This document shows, piece by piece, positions 41,852-49,654 of a stretch of DNA of 64,000 bases. Below the pieces are notes generated by a model. That model did no database searches and was not told the origin of the DNA. It saw only the letters and a program-made list of their open reading frames with translations. This stretch comes from JBAZGG01 sp041653015 (GTDB lineage Bacteria; Bacillota_I; Bacilli_A; RFN20; CAG-826). Location of the stretch: NCBI GenBank assembly GCA_041653015.1, contig JBAZGG010000006.1:1-64000 (forward strand), in the 5' to 3' direction. Position 1 is the first letter of the stretch. Every line of letters starts with the position of its first letter. A program made the position numbers and the translations under genes.

Positions 41852-43627
41852 ATGTGTGGAATAGTGGGTGGAGTTGGCAAATTTGATATAAGAGATTATC
41901 TTTTGAATGGCCTTCGCGACCTCGACTATCGCGGATATGATTCAGCAGGAATAGCCTTTTCTACCGGCCAAAGTGTCGAAATATATAAAACGGCTGGAAC
42001 AGTTGATTATCTCGATCAAATAGCTCCGAAACAAATTGATGCCTCGGCGGGAATTGGTCATACTCGATGGGCGACTCATGGCGAACCGAGTAAAGTCAAT
42101 GCTCATCCACAGGAATCGATGCGAGGGAACTTTGCCATTGTGCACAATGGAGTAATAGAGAACTATCGCGCTTTAAAAAACAGATTATTGGGCTATGGAT
42201 ATACTTTTAAAAGCGAAACTGATACAGAGGTTATCGTCAATCTTTTGGAGCATAATTTTCGAAAAAACAACGATGTTCTTGATGGAATTCGTCGCACAAT
42301 TGATGAACTTCAAGGTTCGTATGCGGTCGCTATCGTTTACAGGTATGAAGATGAGAAGATTTATTTCATGAAAAACCGTGCGCCTCTTTTAATTGGCGTT
42401 GGCAAGAAATGCAATTATCTCGCGAGCGATGCTGTTCCGATGATTAAGCAGACGCAAAAATTTATTGATTTAAATGATTGCCAATATGGTTTTATTTCAC
42501 CAGAAAATATCGAGATTTATTTAGGATATAGTAAGATAACACCTACATTTTCGACAAAAAATCCAGATGCTTTAAAAAAAGATTTGGAAGGCTATCCTCA
42601 CTACATGCTTAAAGAGATTGAAGAGACGCCAGAGGTTATTCGTCGTCTAATCGACAATTATTATGATGGAAAAAAGTTTTTGTTTGAGAAGAATATGCTT
42701 GAAGCGATAAGGAAATCTGATGATGTCGTCTTCATCGCTTGCGGTACTTCATATCATGCCTCTTTGCTCGGCAAGCGATTTATGCTTGCCTTGGGAAAAC
42801 GAAGTGAAGCTTATATCGCCTCGGAATGGGCTTATTATCCAATTTTTACTTCGCGTAAACCCATCTATATTCTTATATCTCAGTCTGGTGAAACAGCAGA
42901 CTTGATAAAATGTCAAAAAATAATCAATGATCGCGGAGCAGTAAATGTAACGATTACGAATACGAAAGGATCCACTCTGGAAAGAGATGCGACATTTTCA
43001 TGCCTATTATATGCTGGATTAGAAGTTGCTGTCGCTTCGACTAAGGCCTATTCAGCACAGGTGTCTCTTCTCTCTTTGCTGATAGGTGCGCTTGAAAGGA
43101 AATATAATATAATTGATCAGTTATATTCCCTGAATGATGCTCTCAAAACGATAAAAGAGAAAAAAGAGGACATTCATAAAATTGCTATACAGATAAAAGA
43201 TAATCATGATGTGTTTTTCCTTGGAAGAGGAGGAGATTATGACGCCGCATTTGAATCTTCTCTGAAACTTAAAGAGATTACGTATATTCATAGCGAAGCT
43301 CTGGCGGGCGGAGAATTAAAGCATGGTCCTATTGCTCTAATTGAAAAAGGCACCCCTGTGTTCGGCTTTATTAGTGATATATCTATCGATTTAGCTATGC
43401 GTGGAAACTTTAAAGAAGTTGAAGCTCGAGGCGCTGTAGTATATTCTATTGCGACTGAGCCATTAAAAAAAGAAGGAGATGCCTTTGTTGTCCCTCTAGT
43501 AAATCCTTCTCTCGCCCCTTTATGCGATGTATATTTCGCCCAGTATCTTGCCTATTACACCGCTCTCGAAAAAGAAGTAAACATCGATAAGCCACGCAAT
43601 TTAGCAAAAGCTGTAACTGTTGAATGA
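41852..43627 (+). CDS. glmS: Glucosamine-6-phosphate synthase GlmS
   Basis: Met-Cys-Gly at the N-terminus exposes Cys1 for glutamine hydrolysis; GHTRWATHG and NHxE-type HNGVIENY complete the glutaminase domain (1-230). Two SIS domains follow (SQSGETADLI near 350; CGTSYHASLLG near 297). The C-terminus DKPRNLAKAVTVE is the usual GlmS tail. It makes glucosamine-6-phosphate from fructose-6-phosphate and glutamine. The length of 591 is normal. There is no glmS ribozyme: only 12 bases separate it from glmM and no pseudoknot sequence is seen. Confidence 0.95.
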   Translation: MCGIVGGVGKFDIRDYLLNGLRDLDYRGYDSAGIAFSTGQSVEIYKTAGTVDYLDQIAPKQIDASAGIGHTRWATHGEPSKVNAHPQESMRGNFAIVHNGVIENYRALKNRLLGYGYTFKSETDTEVIVNLLEHNFRKNNDVLDGIRRTIDELQGSYAVAIVYRYEDEKIYFMKNRAPLLIGVGKKCNYLASDAVPMIKQTQKFIDLNDCQYGFISPENIEIYLGYSKITPTFSTKNPDALKKDLEGYPHYMLKEIEETPEVIRRLIDNYYDGKKFLFEKNMLEAIRKSDDVVFIACGTSYHASLLGKRFMLALGKRSEAYIASEWAYYPIFTSRKPIYILISQSGETADLIKCQKIINDRGAVNVTITNTKGSTLERDATFSCLLYAGLEVAVASTKAYSAQVSLLSLLIGALERKYNIIDQLYSLNDALKTIKEKKEDIHKIAIQIKDNHDVFFLGRGGDYDAAFESSLKLKEITYIHSEALAGGELKHGPIALIEKGTPVFGFISDISIDLAMRGNFKEVEARGAVVYSIATEPLKKEGDAFVVPLVNPSLAPLCDVYFAQYLAYYTALEKEVNIDKPRNLAKAVTVE

Positions 43628-43640
43628 GATAGATTAACTA

Positions 43641-44072
43641 CTAATCCATAGGCATTTTTTCTATCGAGATAAATTTCACACCAATCTTTGAAAAACAATC
43701 CTTTAAACCATTTACTATTTCAATTCCACTTTTTGCATATTGTGTTTTTATGATACCATCGATATTGTGCCCTGAATAATGATACAATTTCACATCTAAA
43801 ATCTCATATTTAACTAAAACAGAATCAAATCTTGAGACATTTACTTTTCTAATAACTTCGCCCATTTTATACATTCCGACTCGACGATATAACAGCGGTG
43901 TGTAATATCGAAGACCACTTTTATATGTGCCGACATATAAGCCAAGACGCTCAATTAACGCTACATGATTTTTTTTAATGTAAATAAATCCCGACAGCAA
44001 AAAAAGAATAATACCAAGAGCAAGTATTATCAAAACAATTAAAGTAAATTCTAATGTTCCTATGTCTCTCAT
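43641..44072 (-). CDS. Small SPFH/Band 7-like membrane protein
   Basis: The protein (about 143 residues from the ATG at 44072) has one N-terminal membrane helix (FTLIVLIILALGIILFLLS) and a short domain that resembles the start of SPFH/stomatin proteins: KKNHVALIERLGLYVGTYKSG followed by a YYTPLLYRRV strand, a common V-x-E-x-G-x-PG-H-x-P-F pattern. It is much shorter than true SPFH proteins (250 or more residues) and lacks the coiled-coil tail. It is convergent with glmS, and the start lies 7 nt behind a -10 box with no Shine-Dalgarno (leaderless). Function is unknown; a membrane scaffold role is a guess. Confidence 0.5.
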   Translation of the reverse strand: MRDIGTLEFTLIVLIILALGIILFLLSGFIYIKKNHVALIERLGLYVGTYKSGLRYYTPLLYRRVGMYKMGEVIRKVNVSRFDSVLVKYEILDVKLYHYSGHNIDGIIKTQYAKSGIEIVNGLKDCFSKIGVKFISIEKMPMD

Positions 44073-44079
44073 GATAATG

Positions 44080-44107
44080 ACTATATCACAACGAAGCATT
44101 TATTGAA
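44080..44107 (-). promoter_or_regulatory. Leaderless promoter of the SPFH-like gene
   Basis: Minus strand: TTCAAT (44107-44102), 16-nt spacer, TATAGT (44085-44080), then seven bases to the ATG at 44072. Confidence 0.5.
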
Positions 44108-44151
44108 TAATAAAAACCATGAAACTATAATTGATAAAGAGGAAGCGAAAA

Positions 44152-44757
44152 ATGGACAGCAAACATTACTTTGATTTTATTATTAAAATGCAATCAATTG
44201 CGAAGATTGGGTTGAAGTTTACAACCGATCCTTATGCGAAAGAAAATTATGAAGAGATTAATTCTCTATCTATGGCTATGCTAGAAGATTTTACAAAAGT
44301 TAAATTCGATAGACCCAATTACTTTGAAAGAAATGTCTACCCGACACCAAATATCTCTGTCAGAACTGTCATAAGAAACGAAAGAGGTGAAATTCTTTTC
44401 GTTAGAGAATCAAAGGATAATGCCTACTCTCTTCCGGGAGGCTGGTGCGATTTGTATGATTCGCCTCAAACAGCTGCTAAAAATGAAGTGTCTCAAGAAG
44501 CCGGTGTCGAATGTTCAATAAAAAGACTAATTGCTGTTTTAAACCATACACCGTTTAAAAACGATAAATCAATTCCAGAATATGTGATAGTATTTGAAGG
44601 AGTTGTGGAAGGGAAATTTCATTCTCACTGCCACGAAACAAATGATGTAGGATTTTTCTCAAGAAAGAATTTGCCTATGATTTCCAGAAAGAATAGTCTT
44701 GTCGAGTTAAATAGAATATTGGATGCGATTGAGCAAGGCACAACGCTCTTTGACTAA
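44152..44757 (+). CDS. Nudix hydrolase
   Basis: The protein is about 201 residues with a Nudix N-terminal helical domain (1-60) and a Nudix fold. The Nudix box reads GGWCDLYDSPQTAAKNEVSQEAG; compared with GGxxExGESxxxAAxREVxEETG, the G-E pair is Y-D and the R is N, though the metal-binding EVSQE remains. The closest type known to me is the YjhB/ADP-ribose pyrophosphatase subgroup with this N-terminal domain. It should hydrolyse nucleoside diphosphate-linked compounds, perhaps weakly. ATG 44152 is preferred over TTG 44131 because GAGGAAG lies 6-8 nt upstream. Confidence 0.75.
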   Translation: MDSKHYFDFIIKMQSIAKIGLKFTTDPYAKENYEEINSLSMAMLEDFTKVKFDRPNYFERNVYPTPNISVRTVIRNERGEILFVRESKDNAYSLPGGWCDLYDSPQTAAKNEVSQEAGVECSIKRLIAVLNHTPFKNDKSIPEYVIVFEGVVEGKFHSHCHETNDVGFFSRKNLPMISRKNSLVELNRILDAIEQGTTLFD

Positions 44758-44820
44758 ATATAGAAAAAATTTGTATTTGAAATACAAATATTTTGCTACA
44801 ATAAAAAACAGGATGAGTTT

Positions 44821-45318
44821 ATGGAAAGAATAGCGAAAACATCAGTTAGGTTAATGTCGACGGTTTTTGATTTCATAACATGCTTTGCCATTTCTCTCAT
44901 TATAATAATTGGTGCCATTCTTTCTTTTGTTAATGCTTTGATGTCACCTACGAGTGCTGACGTTATAGCTTTGTTTGTAAGTTCATTGATAGCTGGTTCT
45001 TTAGTTGTTATATTTGTTCTTGTATACTTGATTGCAATTCCCACAATTTGGAAAGGGCAAACTCTTGGAAAGCGTTTTTTTCGAATTAAACTCGTTAAAA
45101 AAGATGGCAGTGATATTGATATCAAGACGCTGTTTGTTCGTGAAATCACACGAATTTGTCTTCTAATTGTTTCTGTTGGATGCAGTGCGCTTGCAAATTT
45201 TCTTTCTTTGACAATTTCAAAGTCGCATCTAGCCTTTCACGATGTTATAGCTTCGACGCGTGTTGTTAGTATCAGCGAAAATGCTGAAGAAGGAGTGAGT
45301 TATGGGAACACACATTAA
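44821..45318 (+). CDS. RDD family membrane protein
   Basis: The 165 residues contain three hydrophobic helices in the RDD arrangement: ARxxSxxFDF-like KTSVRLMSTVFDFITCF at the start, IWKGQTLGKRFFRIKLVKKDG in the middle (the Q-T-L-GK-R motif) and a final RxI-x helix. RDD proteins are poorly understood membrane proteins sometimes acting as Na+/H+ antiporter-like transporters or accessory proteins. The ATG follows AGGATGAG. The 3' end overlaps deoD by 17 bases, so the two are cotranscribed. Confidence 0.75.
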   Translation: MERIAKTSVRLMSTVFDFITCFAISLIIIIGAILSFVNALMSPTSADVIALFVSSLIAGSLVVIFVLVYLIAIPTIWKGQTLGKRFFRIKLVKKDGSDIDIKTLFVREITRICLLIVSVGCSALANFLSLTISKSHLAFHDVIASTRVVSISENAEEGVSYGNTH

Positions 45319-46018
45319 TGCTAATCAAGGAGATTTTGCGAAAGTTGTATTAATGCCGGGAGATCCTCTTCGCGCTAAATGGATCGCGGAGACACTTTTG
45401 CACGACGTAAAACTTGTTACTTCACTCAGAGGCATTTTGGGATATACCGGTTTGACAAAAAAAGGTAAACGTATCTCCGTTATGGCTTCTGGAATGGGCA
45501 TTCCATCAATTGGAATTTATTCTTACGAACTTTATACTTCTTATGGTGTTGAATCAATTATTCGTATCGGAACTTGTGGTTCTTATCAGAAAGAAATCGA
45601 CTTATTTGATGTTCTTGTTTGCTCAACCGCCTCGACAGACTCTAACTGGAATTCCCAATTCGATTTGCATGGTGGCACGCTTTCTGCAGGTGCTGATTTT
45701 GAACTAGCCAAAAAGGCTTATGAAATTTTGAAAGTAAGAAAATTACCCCTTCATGTCGGAGATATTTTGTCGGCCGATGTGTTCTATGACTATGATAAAA
45801 ATAACTGGAAGAAATGGGCTGATCTTGGTGTGATGGGTGTCGAAATGGAATCTTTCGGTTTGTATATTACTGCCAAGCGCCTTCACAAGCGAGCTTTGTG
45901 TTTGTTAACTGTAACTGATCACTTTATCAAAGAAGGTAAAGCAACTGCTGAACAACGCCAAACAGGTCTAAGCAAAATGATTGAAGTTGCTATTGAAGTT
46001 GCTGAAGATTTTGCCTGA
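45302..46018 (+). CDS. deoD: Purine nucleoside phosphorylase DeoD
   Basis: A 238-residue hexameric-type purine nucleoside phosphorylase. MGTHINANQGDFAKVVLMPGDPLRAKWIA carries the phosphate-binding GDPLRAK, GMGIPSIGIYSYEL the substrate site, RIGTCGSYQ the ribose site and VMGVEMESFGL the base-binding Glu. It phosphorolyses purine (deoxy)nucleosides in the salvage pathway, consistent with tdk and the extracellular nuclease in the same window. It overlaps the RDD gene upstream and the NERD-like gene downstream (TGATG), so it is the middle of a three-gene unit. Confidence 0.94.
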   Translation: MGTHINANQGDFAKVVLMPGDPLRAKWIAETLLHDVKLVTSLRGILGYTGLTKKGKRISVMASGMGIPSIGIYSYELYTSYGVESIIRIGTCGSYQKEIDLFDVLVCSTASTDSNWNSQFDLHGGTLSAGADFELAKKAYEILKVRKLPLHVGDILSADVFYDYDKNNWKKWADLGVMGVEMESFGLYITAKRLHKRALCLLTVTDHFIKEGKATAEQRQTGLSKMIEVAIEVAEDFA

Positions 46019-46638
46019 TGACTACTCCACAAATCATTTTTGTAATCGTTTCTTCTGTCATATTTGTTTTTATTGTTGGTCTTTTGTTATATAAACCAGT
46101 TTGCAGGTATATTTATCGAAAGAATTTTTCAAATATCTATGGAAAAACTTTGTATCAAGTCGCCCTAGACTTTGATTTTTATATAATCAATGATTTAGTA
46201 CTTGCGCTCGACAATGAAAATGTGATGCACATCGATCATATTCTTTTTGGTGATAAGTACATATATGTGATAAAAGACAAATATTACGATGGTTTGATTG
46301 AAGCGACTGAAGATGATAATTCATGGATATTTACATCGCGAAAAGACAAAAAGAAAATCTATGTTGATAATCCTTTAAAAAACAATATATTACGCACGAA
46401 TAAATTAGCTCTTATATCTGGTTTTGATCGCAGTTTGTTTATTTCTATTGTCGTCATTAATGATGGCTGTTTAGCGTCTTCATTCGCTGGAAAAAGCAAA
46501 GTATCATTTCTTGTCACAAAAGGCAAAGTAAAAAAACTCATAAAAGCTCTAGAAAGTCGCAATATTAGCAAAATGAAAGAAAACCAATTAAAATTCGCTG
46601 TAAAAGACATCGCAAAACTTAATCTCAAAAAGAAATAA
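46018..46638 (+). CDS. Membrane-anchored NERD-like domain protein
   Basis: One N-terminal membrane helix (IFVIVSSVIFVFIVGLLLY) is followed by a domain resembling the nuclease-related NERD fold: HIDHILFGDKYIYVIKDKYYDG (Asp at about 77 and Lys of the I-x-x-K motif at about 90), a WIF strand and VDNPLKNNI. NERD domains belong to the restriction-endonuclease-like superfamily, where E/D...D-x-K would bind metal. Catalytic activity is uncertain. ATG overlaps the deoD stop as TGATG. Alternatively it is simply an uncharacterised membrane protein. Confidence 0.5.
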   Translation: MTTPQIIFVIVSSVIFVFIVGLLLYKPVCRYIYRKNFSNIYGKTLYQVALDFDFYIINDLVLALDNENVMHIDHILFGDKYIYVIKDKYYDGLIEATEDDNSWIFTSRKDKKKIYVDNPLKNNILRTNKLALISGFDRSLFISIVVINDGCLASSFAGKSKVSFLVTKGKVKKLIKALESRNISKMKENQLKFAVKDIAKLNLKKK

Positions 46639-46659
46639 AACCTAGATAAAATCTAGGTT
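46628..46659 (-). terminator. Intrinsic terminator of tRNA-Gly(GCC)
   Basis: AACCTAGAT/ATCTAGGTT (9 bp, loop of three) followed on the minus strand by TTATTTCTTTTT. Confidence 0.7.
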
Positions 46660-46669
46660 AATGATATAA

Positions 46670-46743
46670 TGGAGCAGGCGACGAGAATCGAACTCGCATA
46701 GCTACCTTGGCAAGGTAGTGTTCTACCACTGAACTACGCCTGC
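46670..46743 (-). tRNA. tRNA-Gly (anticodon GCC)
   Basis: Minus strand: acceptor GCAGGCG/CGCCTGC, anticodon stem CTACC/GGTAG with loop TTGCCAA (GCC), T-loop GTTCGATTC, discriminator T and encoded CCA. Confidence 0.95.
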
Positions 46744-46760
46744 AAACAGTTGCGTGTATT

Positions 46761-46789
46761 ATTATAAATAAGTATTAGTAATTATTCAA
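46761..46789 (-). promoter_or_regulatory. Promoter of tRNA-Gly(GCC)
   Basis: Minus strand: TTGAAT (46789-46784), 17-nt spacer, TATAAT (46766-46761). Confidence 0.6.
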
Positions 46790-46844
46790 GAAGTAAAAAA
46801 GCTCTTAATAATTATCCGCCTGTTCATTTTAAAAGGAGAATATT

Positions 46845-48512
46845 ATGTCGCAGATTAAAGACTTGATTAACATCATATTCCCAGATGTTAAAATTACTAT
46901 CCAAAATCTTGAGAAAAAGTATCCAGAAAGAAGGCTTCCTTCAGGTGCTGAAGTGACAAGATTTGCTCCGAGCCCAACTGGTTTTTTGCACACTGGTAGT
47001 CTGTTCACTTCCTTAATCGCTAAAACTATTGCTCGACAAAACAATGGCATTTTTTATACTAGGCTCGAAGACACAGACTCAAAAAGAGAAATTTCCGGTA
47101 GTGGAGATGAACTCATGAAACAGTTGGCTGTGTTCGGTGTGTCGCCGGATGAAGGTTTTTTAGCGGATAACAAAGAAACTGGCCTTTATGGTCCTTACGT
47201 TCAATCTAAACGAGCCGACATTTATCGAATCGTTATAAAACATTTGATGGAAATTGGTCGCGCCTATCCTTGTTTTTGCACTACAGAAGAGCTTGAACTG
47301 ATAAGAAAAGAACAAGAATCATATAAACAGATGCCTGGCTATTATGGACAGTATGCAAAATGTCGTAATTTATCTGTTGATGAACAGATCGAACGAATTC
47401 AGAGAGGTGAAAAATTTGTTATAAGATTTCGTTCAATGGGGAATCATTTTAGTAAAATCAAGGTTCATGATGAAATTAGAGGAGATATTGAAATAGCAGA
47501 TAATGATCTTGATATTGTCATTTTGAAATCTGATGGTTTGCCAACCTATCACTTCGCCCATGTTGTTGATGATCATTTCATGAGAACGACATTGGTGAGC
47601 AGAGGTGAAGAATGGATTTCTTCTCTCCCAATTCATATTGAATTATTTGAAGCGTTGAACTGGAAAGCACCAAAATATGCCCATCTACCTGTTATTATGA
47701 AATTAGATAATGGCAATAAACGCAAATTATCGAAGCGAAAAGATCCGGAGGCTGCTGTTAGTTATTTTATTGAAAATGGGTATCCACCAATTGCTGTGAT
47801 TAATTATTTAATGTCGATTGCAAATTCGAACTATGAAGAGTGGACTATACAAAACAGATCATATGAATATCAAAAATTTCATTTTGATTTACAGAATATG
47901 TCTCTTGATGGTGCTTTATACGATATAGACAAGTTAGGTTATTTTTCGAAGGGTATAATATCACATTTTTCAGCTAAAGAACTGACGTATTTTGTGAAAA
48001 CATGGAGTTCAGTATATAATCGAATGCTGTATTCGTTAATTGAACATGATGAGAGATACTTTGAAAAAATTATGAACATCGAACGCGAAAAAGAGAATCC
48101 TCGTAAAGACTATGCAAAATACAGTGACATTTATCCTCTTATCCGATTCTTCTATGTTGATTATTATGAAATGATTGTCGAAAATCATCCATATAATGAG
48201 CACATTTCAAAGAAAATAGTTTCTCAAGTTTTGGAATCGATAATTACTGAAAACGATTATTCTCTTGATGAAGAATCATGGTTTGAGTCGTTGAAGAAAA
48301 TCTCTTTAAAGAATGGTTTCGCTGTTTCGAATAAGGATTATAAACTGAATAAAGATAAATTTTTGGGACACGTTGGTGATGTTGCCGAGATTCTAAGAAT
48401 ATCTTTGTGCGCATCAAAAAACTCCCCAAATTTATATCAAGTTATGCAAATCATGGGCAAATTTGAAGTCGACAAGAGACTGGAATATGTTATTGATAAC
48501 TTTCTTAAATAG
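46845..48512 (+). CDS. gltX: Glutamyl-tRNA synthetase
   Basis: This is a class I synthetase with the HIGH-type FAPSPTGFLHTGSL (about 46-58) and the KMSKS-type KLSKRKDP (about 287-294). It has a 38-residue N-terminal extension, as in a group of clostridial/erysipelotrichial GluRS enzymes of about 550 residues. It charges tRNA-Glu (possibly also tRNA-Gln). AAAGGAG stands ahead of the ATG. A tRNA-Glu gene begins 20 bases after its stop, so enzyme and substrate RNA may be cotranscribed. Confidence 0.9.
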   Translation: MSQIKDLINIIFPDVKITIQNLEKKYPERRLPSGAEVTRFAPSPTGFLHTGSLFTSLIAKTIARQNNGIFYTRLEDTDSKREISGSGDELMKQLAVFGVSPDEGFLADNKETGLYGPYVQSKRADIYRIVIKHLMEIGRAYPCFCTTEELELIRKEQESYKQMPGYYGQYAKCRNLSVDEQIERIQRGEKFVIRFRSMGNHFSKIKVHDEIRGDIEIADNDLDIVILKSDGLPTYHFAHVVDDHFMRTTLVSRGEEWISSLPIHIELFEALNWKAPKYAHLPVIMKLDNGNKRKLSKRKDPEAAVSYFIENGYPPIAVINYLMSIANSNYEEWTIQNRSYEYQKFHFDLQNMSLDGALYDIDKLGYFSKGIISHFSAKELTYFVKTWSSVYNRMLYSLIEHDERYFEKIMNIEREKENPRKDYAKYSDIYPLIRFFYVDYYEMIVENHPYNEHISKKIVSQVLESIITENDYSLDEESWFESLKKISLKNGFAVSNKDYKLNKDKFLGHVGDVAEILRISLCASKNSPNLYQVMQIMGKFEVDKRLEYVIDNFLK

Positions 48513-48532
48513 TGATTTAATCTAAATCACGT

Positions 48533-48607
48533 GGTCCCATGGTCAAGCGGCTAAGACGTAACCCTCTCAAGGTTAAATCACGGGTTCGATTCCCGTTGGG
48601 ACTACCA
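48533..48607 (+). tRNA. tRNA-Glu (anticodon CTC)
   Basis: Acceptor GGTCCCA/TGGGACT (first pair G-U), D-arm GGTCAAGCGGCTAAGAC, anticodon stem TAACC/GGTTA with loop CTCTCAA (CTC), T stem ACGGG/CCCGT, encoded CCA. It directly follows gltX. Confidence 0.93.
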
Positions 48608-48617
48608 TCGATTGATT

Positions 48618-48643
48618 AACACCGAACGGTGTTTTTCTTTTTC
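48618..48643 (+). terminator. Intrinsic terminator after tRNA-Glu(CTC)
   Basis: AACACC/GGTGTT (6 bp, loop GAAC) followed by TTTCTTTTTC. Confidence 0.75.
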
Positions 48644-48674
48644 AGATAACTACAACCATGTTGCATTTTTGTTG

Positions 48675-48680
48675 TATTAT
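48675..48680 (+). promoter_or_regulatory. -10 box of a leaderless promoter
   Basis: TATTAT six bases before the ATG at 48687, with no Shine-Dalgarno between. The -35 is weak (no TTGACA-like hexamer at 16-18 nt). Confidence 0.35.
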
Positions 48681-48686
48681 CTATTT

Positions 48687-49538
48687 ATGAAAGTATTGTT
48701 TTTATATTCTGATGCTACTGGAAAAGGCGTTTTTTTGAAAAGGATTGAATACATATCTTCTTATCTAAAAGAAACATTTGATGTCGTCGATGTTGTAAAA
48801 ACCAAATCCAAAGAGCATCTCCATGAAGTTGCCAGAGCTTCCTGTGGAATATATGATTCATTAATTTTCACTGGTGGTGATGGTACTTTTAATGATGTTA
48901 TTAACGCAATCTCGAATGAAACGAACAGGCCAGTTCTTGGATATATTCCCGGTGGCACAATAAACGATATTGCAAAAAACTTTGGTATTCGCAAAAGTTT
49001 ACGAAAAAGTTTAGAAATAATAAGACAAGGCCACATTTCTAGATTCGATATATGCAGGATTAATAGTCAGTATTTTGCATATGTTGCTGCGATTGGCTCC
49101 TTTGCCGATATTGCCTATTCAACCAAACGGCAACGAAAAAAGAAATTAGGGAAAATTGCTTATTATTTTAAAGCGATAGGAGAAGCGATGGCTCCTAAGA
49201 CTGTTAGAGCTGTTATCACTATTGATGGAGTGACAAAACAGATTTCAACACCATTTATTTTGGTTTTAAATGGGAAAAACGTTGGTGGTTTTTTAGTTAA
49301 CCAAACAAGCGATAATTCAGATGGATTATTCGATTTGTTTTTAACTAAACCTGGTTGGTTTAATGGATTAATTCACTATTTGTTTTTCAAGATGAAAACA
49401 ACGCATTACAAATGTTCATCTATATCAATTCACACGGATCAAAAAATGGCGTGGTGCATCGATGGCGAAATGGGACCTATTGGTGATGTCACAATCACTA
49501 ATCTGCATCTCCATCTCGCAATTTATTCAAAGAAATAG
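48687..49538 (+). CDS. Diacylglycerol kinase-like lipid kinase (DagK/YegS family)
   Basis: The protein is about 283 residues with the diacylglycerol kinase catalytic domain: FTGGDGTFNDVINAI (GGDGT, about 65-80), PGGTINDIAKNFG (PxGTxND, about 100-110) and WCIDGEMGP near the C-terminus. Members phosphorylate diacylglycerol or related lipids with ATP. In this window it would rejoin diacylglycerol to phospholipid synthesis together with pgpA-like and PlsC genes. The start at 48687 is preceded by TATTAT at 6 nt and no ribosome site, so leaderless translation is predicted; upstream codons overlap the terminator of tRNA-Glu. Confidence 0.85.
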   Translation: MKVLFLYSDATGKGVFLKRIEYISSYLKETFDVVDVVKTKSKEHLHEVARASCGIYDSLIFTGGDGTFNDVINAISNETNRPVLGYIPGGTINDIAKNFGIRKSLRKSLEIIRQGHISRFDICRINSQYFAYVAAIGSFADIAYSTKRQRKKKLGKIAYYFKAIGEAMAPKTVRAVITIDGVTKQISTPFILVLNGKNVGGFLVNQTSDNSDGLFDLFLTKPGWFNGLIHYLFFKMKTTHYKCSSISIHTDQKMAWCIDGEMGPIGDVTITNLHLHLAIYSKK

Positions 49539-49654
49539 CAATTTTCAGCGATTTTTTCCGCAAATCCTCAATATTTTAATCGATATTTTTATTTTTACAT
49601 ATACAATTTAATGGTTGATGTAATAGAATAAAATAGTAAAAAAAGGAGATAGTT

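Noticed and set aside
41840..41852. glmS ribozyme ahead of glmS
   Set aside because: Only 12 bases separate glmM and glmS, and the conserved ribozyme pseudoknot is absent.
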